NCBI RefSeq assembly: GCF_902167635.1
Contig: NZ_CABHMS010000006.1
Span: 1 to 64,000, forward strand
Source: Chitinophaga vietnamensis
GTDB taxonomy: Bacteria > Bacteroidota > Bacteroidia > Chitinophagales > Chitinophagaceae
Direction of reading: 5' to 3'
Length of the DNA stretch: 64,000 nucleotides
Every line of letters begins with the position of its first letter. Position 1 is the stretch's first letter. Under the pieces are notes generated by a model. The model was not told the DNA's origin, made no database searches, and saw only the letters and a program-made list of their open reading frames with translations. Shown in pieces: positions 59,272 through 64,000 of this stretch. The position numbers were made by a program, and so were the translations under genes.

Positions 59272-61098
59272 TTATTTATCTAATGATTTGAGGAAGTCAC
59301 TTTTGTAGCCATTCAGATCTTTACCATCAATTGACAGCTCCACTATTTTCGCTTTGCGGCAATTATTGATAAAATTGTCCAGCTTTGCTTTTACATCATC
59401 AACGGATTTAACGCCCATTGCAGCTGCGCTCTGAGAGGCTGCGGGCATGGCTTTAGACATCACGCTCATGGCCCTGTTGTTAGCGGGCGCCAGCAAAGTG
59501 TTTTTGGATGATTTCATTGTTTCCAGGAAAACATAATCGATTGCGAGCCTGGCTGTTTGTACTCTATCCAGCAGAGCATTATCACTTTTCACAGCTGCTT
59601 CAGCCTGGTCAAAAAGACTGTTGTATTGTCCCAGCAAGGGCAAGGAAAGGTAGGAGTTTTTTGCGTTGTCCAGTTTTCCGAACAACTGCAAACTGTTACC
59701 ACTTTTCTTGAACTCACTTTCTACGAGGTCGATATACTTTCTTAAATAGGGTGCGGCGCTACCGTAATACCCCTTCAGGAAATCATTGATCACAGCATCA
59801 TCATTGATGTCGGGGTTCCAGAGCAGTTTTGCAATGAGGTATGATCTCAATTCGGAGAATTCACCTTTGCTCCAGCCCTGTTCGAACATCATTTTAATTC
59901 CCTTTTGTTTAAAATACTGAATGTCGGGTTTCAGGAAATGCAGATTGGGATAAGGGCTCAAAACATTGGTGTATTGTACTACGTAATCCCAGATCATAAT
60001 ATTTTTTGTAAGTGCAAGCCAATTATCGAGATCAGTTCTGAAACTGGCAGAGGCCTTGTCCAGTGATATAGTATTTGACCGGTCTACCTGGTAGCAGAGC
60101 ATGATGTTAACGTTAGGCAGGGGGCGCAATGTTTTAGGCGCGGCCCTGGAATACTGGTAGGCAAGTGTGGAGATCACTTTATCCGGAAACTGGGCAGCCA
60201 CTTTGTTTACAAAGGCAATAATACTTCCCTGTGGCCCACCTTCACGGTTATTGATCCTTGTACAGTTATCACATTGGCAATAATCGAAATTATCATTCTG
60301 GCTTACCGACCAGTATTTGGCATCTGGTTTCTTAGCCATCTCTTTCTTGAGATTGCTCACCAGGATATTGAATACATCCGGGTTGGAAAGGCAAAGCTGC
60401 GTAGGCACCCTTTTACCTTTAACTAAGGCGTAATATTCGGGATGCTGCGAGAAATACTGTGTATGAGGCACCAGGATATCGAACGTGTGTACAAACAGGC
60501 CCCAGTCTTCATATTCATATTTTTGCGTTTGCCAGTTATATATATTATACAGCTTGTGCCAGTCTGTATATTCAGGTTTGGAGATCATTTCGCGGAAGAA
60601 CTCGGTCCTGTAGGCGAACGCAGGTGTTTCTTTGAGATTGATATTGCTACTGAGCGAAACAATAGACTGTTTGGGGACATCATAAGCTTCGCCAGCATAC
60701 ATTTTACAGCCGAGATATTTTTCGAGTAGTGTGTAAACGCCGTACAGGACGCCTTTCCGGCTACCTCCTTTTATGTTTACTTTTCCGGCGCCGGAGGTGA
60801 TAGCGAACCCATCTTCCGCCAGGCTGGCATCATTCGATTTAGCAAGTGATATTGAATTAGGGCCGGCCTGTCCGTTTACCTTTTTAATCTGTAGCTGAGC
60901 GCCGCTGATCTTTTGCAAATATTGCTGCAAAACGTTTGCGGCCTGTGTTTCTATCGGGTCTGGATTAGCGGGTATCTGAATCACGTAGTTCGTTTTCCCG
61001 TTATCCACAATGCGCATACTTCCGCTTTGTGCACAGGAAGTGTTGACAGTTACAAGTGAGAACAGTATAAATGCAAGAAGCAAGCAGACGTTTCGCAT
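59272..61098 (-). CDS. Secreted DUF4838 protein (glycosidase-like)
   Basis: A 608-residue protein with a signal peptide (cleavage near TSCA-QSG). Residues 30-150 look like the alpha-glucuronidase/hexosaminidase N-terminal domain (ETQAANVLQQYLQKISGAQLQI, GGSRKGVLYGVYTLLEKYLGCKMYAGE). The central DUF4838 region has YWSVSQNDNFDYCQCDNCTRIN with a four-Cys-type motif and MFEQGWSKGEFSELRSYLIAKLLWNPD. The family is considered a putative glycoside hydrolase-like group; activity is unproven. It interrupts the polysaccharide gene run. Confidence 0.78.
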   Translation of the reverse strand: MRNVCLLLAFILFSLVTVNTSCAQSGSMRIVDNGKTNYVIQIPANPDPIETQAANVLQQYLQKISGAQLQIKKVNGQAGPNSISLAKSNDASLAEDGFAITSGAGKVNIKGGSRKGVLYGVYTLLEKYLGCKMYAGEAYDVPKQSIVSLSSNINLKETPAFAYRTEFFREMISKPEYTDWHKLYNIYNWQTQKYEYEDWGLFVHTFDILVPHTQYFSQHPEYYALVKGKRVPTQLCLSNPDVFNILVSNLKKEMAKKPDAKYWSVSQNDNFDYCQCDNCTRINNREGGPQGSIIAFVNKVAAQFPDKVISTLAYQYSRAAPKTLRPLPNVNIMLCYQVDRSNTISLDKASASFRTDLDNWLALTKNIMIWDYVVQYTNVLSPYPNLHFLKPDIQYFKQKGIKMMFEQGWSKGEFSELRSYLIAKLLWNPDINDDAVINDFLKGYYGSAAPYLRKYIDLVESEFKKSGNSLQLFGKLDNAKNSYLSLPLLGQYNSLFDQAEAAVKSDNALLDRVQTARLAIDYVFLETMKSSKNTLLAPANNRAMSVMSKAMPAASQSAAAMGVKSVDDVKAKLDNFINNCRKAKIVELSIDGKDLNGYKSDFLKSLDK

Positions 61099-61289
61099 GT
61101 TCAACTATTTAGGTTAGAAATATATATAATCTGTTGTGTTGGTTATTTCAATAGCTCTGTGCAAAAACTGGTCCTGTATTCGGTTTCACAGCGTTTATGG
61201 AAAATACGACGAAAAATATTGATTTTCAAGTACATCCATTTTACACTATAACAAGTCAGGACCATCTTTGTTCTCTTCCCGTCAAATCC

Positions 61290-62540
61290 TTATCTGTCGG
61301 TCTTTTGAACGAGCGCTAACATCAGATTGTTATATTTCTCTCCTATTACTTCTTTTGAAAAATTGCCGATAATAAAACTTCTGCCTTTCTCTCCATCCTC
61401 CAGCAGCCATGCTCTTTTTTCGCTGGCTTCTTTGATAGCATTGATATAGCCGGCAATATCGCCGGGTGTTACCAGTATGCCATAACTTGATTTTTTCATT
61501 AGGATGCCTAACGGCGAACTCTCTTCTGTAACGACGATCACTGATTTTGCAGAAGACATGATGGTGTAAATTTTGGAAGGAAACCCTTCCTTGCTGCTGC
61601 TTGGGCTCATGACGATCGTATGTATATCAATGCTTGCATTGATAACTGGCATCATTTCCCTTGGCTGATAGTCCAGCAATAGTATATTGTGGAGCTGATG
61701 TTCTTCTATCTGTTTTTTCAGCCAGTCTTTTTTTACGCCGTCCCCTACGATAAGGAATCGGATCGGCTGTGCTATCAAGGCTTTGGCAGCATCGATTACT
61801 GGTTGCCAGTCCTGCGCATGGCCGATGTTGCCAGCATAGCCTACAACAAATTTGTCGTCGAGGCCATGTTCTTTTGAAAAAGCGTTATTTCTTGGCAGCG
61901 GCACATACAGTTCTGTATCTACGAAATTGGGAATTACCCACAGCTTGCTTCGATCTTTGATCCTTGGTGCAATGATCTCTTCAAACTTGGTATCAATGGC
62001 CACCACGGCGGCGCTGTTATTATAAATGCTGCGTTCCATGCCTTCCAGCATAGAAATGACCCATTTATTCTTGATAGCTCCCTGCTTTACGGCAAAGTCG
62101 GGATATATTTCCTGTACGTTATAGACAGATTTTGCTCCTTTCATTTTGGCCAGCCAGTTTGAAATCAGGCCGATCGTCAGTGGCGGGGAAGGTGATAGTA
62201 TGATATCATATCTGCCCAGGCGGATGCCGATAAGGAAAGCGAAAATATGGAACCATACGAAGTCGATAATTCTCACCAGCATTCGTTTCGACTTCTTCAT
62301 CCGGATATGATATACGTTGATATTATCCAGGAAGGTGCTTTCATAAAAAAGGCCACCCCATCTTTTCCTCAAAGGCTGCCGCTCAATTTGTTCCTTGACA
62401 ATATTGAAGTGTGGAGTTGTTGTCAACACATCAATTGTATGCCCGTGTCTTTTTAGTTCCGCTGCCAGATCTGAATAAAGATAGGCAGTGGACACGCCAT
62501 CAGGCTTAAATGTCAATGTGTGTATCAGTATCCTTGCCAT
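61290..62540 (-). CDS. wbuB: Glycosyltransferase family 4, WbuB-like
   Basis: A 416-residue GT-B transferase: N-terminal LIHTLTFKPDGVSTAYLYSDLAAELKRHGHTIDVLT, C-terminal VGYAGNIGHAQDWQPVIDA and SSSKEGFPSKIYTIMSSAKSVIV. This matches WbuB-type transferases, which add L-FucNAc to lipid-linked glycans. The neighbouring UDP-GlcNAc 2-epimerase and CapF-like gene, both of the UDP-L-FucNAc pathway, support that donor. Confidence 0.82.
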   Translation of the reverse strand: MARILIHTLTFKPDGVSTAYLYSDLAAELKRHGHTIDVLTTTPHFNIVKEQIERQPLRKRWGGLFYESTFLDNINVYHIRMKKSKRMLVRIIDFVWFHIFAFLIGIRLGRYDIILSPSPPLTIGLISNWLAKMKGAKSVYNVQEIYPDFAVKQGAIKNKWVISMLEGMERSIYNNSAAVVAIDTKFEEIIAPRIKDRSKLWVIPNFVDTELYVPLPRNNAFSKEHGLDDKFVVGYAGNIGHAQDWQPVIDAAKALIAQPIRFLIVGDGVKKDWLKKQIEEHQLHNILLLDYQPREMMPVINASIDIHTIVMSPSSSKEGFPSKIYTIMSSAKSVIVVTEESSPLGILMKKSSYGILVTPGDIAGYINAIKEASEKRAWLLEDGEKGRSFIIGNFSKEVIGEKYNNLMLALVQKTDR

Positions 62541-62550
62541 GTGCTTGCAT

Positions 62551-63687
62551 TTAAGCGTTTTCGCTCCAAACTACCCTTTTAACATAATCTACATACGAGA
62601 TAATGATCCTTACCACTTTATCTGAAACATTTGGCATGGAATAATCACCGACAAGATTAAAGTTTCGCTGATCGCGTTGTTGATATTTCAGTTGTTGCAG
62701 TCCCTGAAGGATTCTTTCGGGACGTAAACCCACCATCATTACGGCTGCTTCTTCCATAGCTTCCGGCCTTTCATGTGCTTCCCTGATATTGAGTGCGGGG
62801 AAATTGAGTATAGATGATTCTTCTGAAATAGTGCCGCTATCAGATAATACCGCTTTGGCATTCATTTGCAAAGCAATGTAATCGCTTAATCCAAATGGTT
62901 TCATCAACTGGATCAGCGGGTCCAGTGTCAATTGTTTTGCCTCTATCATCTTCCTGGTTCTTGGGTGGGCCGAAACGATCACCGGCAGTTGAAATACCTG
63001 GGCAATCTGGTTCAGGGAAGATATGAGGTTATTGAAATTGCGTTCGAGGTTGATGTTCTCTTCACGATGTGCCGATACAACAAAATACTGTCCGGGCTTG
63101 AGTTGCAAGGTATTCAGCACATTGGAGGCCTGTACCTTCGGCAGATAATGATGCAACACTTCAAACATAGGACTACCTGTTTTGATGACCCTGTCTGCCG
63201 GCAGACCTTCTCTTAAAAGATATTCGCGAGCGATAGAAGAATAGGTAAGATTGATATCACTGATATGGTCTACTATCCTTCTGTTGGTTTCTTCCGGTAC
63301 GCGTTGGTCGAAACATCTGTTACCTGCTTCCATGTGAAAGATCGGTATCTTTCTTTTTTTGGCAGGGATGGCACAAAGGCAACTATTGGTATCTCCCAGT
63401 ACCAGAAAAGCATCCGGGCGTTCTTTTTCCAGAATGGGATCAATATTGATCAGTATCTGCCCGATGGTGGCGGTAGCGTTTGCACCAGCGGCATCGAGAA
63501 AATAGTCCGGCTTTCTCAATCCCAGATCTTCAAAAAAAATCTGATTTAGTTCATAGTCATAGTTCTGACCGGTATGAACCAGTATATGATCGATGGCATC
63601 AGACTCGTCGAGTTTGGCCAGCACCCTGGATAACCGAATAATCTCCGGTCGTGTTCCTACAACTGTTATTACTTTTAATTTCTGCAT
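62551..63687 (-). CDS. wecB: UDP-N-acetylglucosamine 2-epimerase (FucNAc-pathway type)
   Basis: A 378-residue non-hydrolysing 2-epimerase: VVGTRPEIIRLSRVL, HTGQNYDYELNQIFFEDL, VLGDTNSC, HMEAGNRCFDQRVPEETNRRIVDH, VSAHREENI and LSDSGTISEESSIL. In this context it corresponds to WbjD/CapG/FnlC, which performs the last epimerisation to UDP-L-FucNAc. It sits 12 bp after the CapF-like gene. Confidence 0.92.
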   Translation of the reverse strand: MQKLKVITVVGTRPEIIRLSRVLAKLDESDAIDHILVHTGQNYDYELNQIFFEDLGLRKPDYFLDAAGANATATIGQILINIDPILEKERPDAFLVLGDTNSCLCAIPAKKRKIPIFHMEAGNRCFDQRVPEETNRRIVDHISDINLTYSSIAREYLLREGLPADRVIKTGSPMFEVLHHYLPKVQASNVLNTLQLKPGQYFVVSAHREENINLERNFNNLISSLNQIAQVFQLPVIVSAHPRTRKMIEAKQLTLDPLIQLMKPFGLSDYIALQMNAKAVLSDSGTISEESSILNFPALNIREAHERPEAMEEAAVMMVGLRPERILQGLQQLKYQQRDQRNFNLVGDYSMPNVSDKVVRIIISYVDYVKRVVWSENA

Positions 63688-63699
63688 GCTGGAATTATG

Positions 63700-64000
63700 T
63701 CACACTTGTAAAAAATAAGTATCAGGTCTGTTCTGGTCAAATATTTCGTTGGCCCAGAACAATGTTATCAATTCTGTATTACCTGTATTGGTAATGTTGT
63801 GGGTATATCCGGGCGGAATGTCTACCACATGTGGCTGATCACCGTTCACCGGGTATTCTATTACTTTGTCTTCATCTATTTTTCTGAATCGGATAACAGC
63901 TTCTCCTTTTATTACCAGGAATTTTTCCGTTTTTGTATGATGAAAATGGTTTCCTCTGGTGATGCCTGGATGCGTGCTGGATACAAATACCTGTCCCATC
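63700..64000 (-). CDS. CapF/WbjC-like UDP-FucNAc biosynthesis enzyme, C-terminal part only
   Basis: About 100 residues ending in YFLQV; the reading frame runs off the window edge, so the N-terminal reductase domain (about 270 residues in the family) is missing here. The visible part is the cupin domain of CapF/WbjC/FnlB: GITRGNHFHHTKTEKFLVIKGEAVIRFR and VDIPPGYTHNITNTGNTELITLFWANEIFD, with the metal-binding histidines present. It would carry out C3 epimerisation and reduction in UDP-L-FucNAc synthesis. Confidence 0.88.
   Translation of the reverse strand, partial: MGQVFVSSTHPGITRGNHFHHTKTEKFLVIKGEAVIRFRKIDEDKVIEYPVNGDQPHVVDIPPGYTHNITNTGNTELITLFWANEIFDQNRPDTYFLQV

Overview
The window reads as chromosome of a Bacteroidota species, most likely Chitinophaga or a close relative in the Chitinophagaceae. 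The support is a SusC/SusD pair, several DUF families typical of the phylum, and Bacteroidota-type promoters (-7 box TAnnTTTG) upstream of many genes and both tRNAs. No rRNA, CRISPR array, insertion sequence or prophage was seen. Almost all of the sequence is coding.

Layout. 0-8 kb: a DUF1015 protein, a degenerate CPBP membrane protein, a TPR protein, a PaaN-like aldehyde dehydrogenase, a YceI lipoprotein and a long-chain acyl-CoA ligase, ending at tRNA-Arg(CCT). 8.2-11.3 kb: an AT-richer stretch with an unknown 172-residue protein and a secreted CocE-type hydrolase. 11.4-17.3 kb: small enzymes and regulators, including a four-gene minus-strand operon (pirin, pseudo-receiver, ring-cleaving dioxygenase, esterase) that resembles a quinone/electrophile detoxification set. 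17.3-30 kb: secreted and hypothetical proteins, two AraC regulators, an S9D-type glutamyl peptidase, and a FadR-type regulator with an MFS exporter and an EamA transporter. 30-37 kb: a cobalamin uptake and salvage cluster (BtuB-like receptor, DUF6580 membrane protein, BtuG-like surface lipoprotein, CobU, CobT, CobS, CobC). 37-46.5 kb: TatA, DUF5690 transporter, SusD and SusC, an XRE-cupin regulator, MarC, tRNA-Arg(CCG) and a sialidase-fold lipoprotein.

46.6-64 kb is a surface-polysaccharide region. It holds an aldolase fused to a DUF115-like domain, a KdsB-type CMP-sugar synthetase and a Wzx-like flippase; a Wzi/RemB-like outer-membrane protein; the GDP-L-fucose pathway (ManC, Gmd, Fcl); two glycosyltransferases; and a UDP-L-FucNAc module (WbuB-like transferase, UDP-GlcNAc 2-epimerase, and the end of a CapF/WbjC enzyme cut by the window edge). 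An ABC-F ATPase and a DUF4838 protein sit among them.

The two most unusual signals are a perfect 94-bp palindrome that runs exactly from stop codon to stop codon between two convergent genes, built of AATTACG-type heptamers that recur at the left window edge, and the aldolase/KdsB/flippase trio, which may make and activate an acidic ulosonic sugar by an uncommon route.
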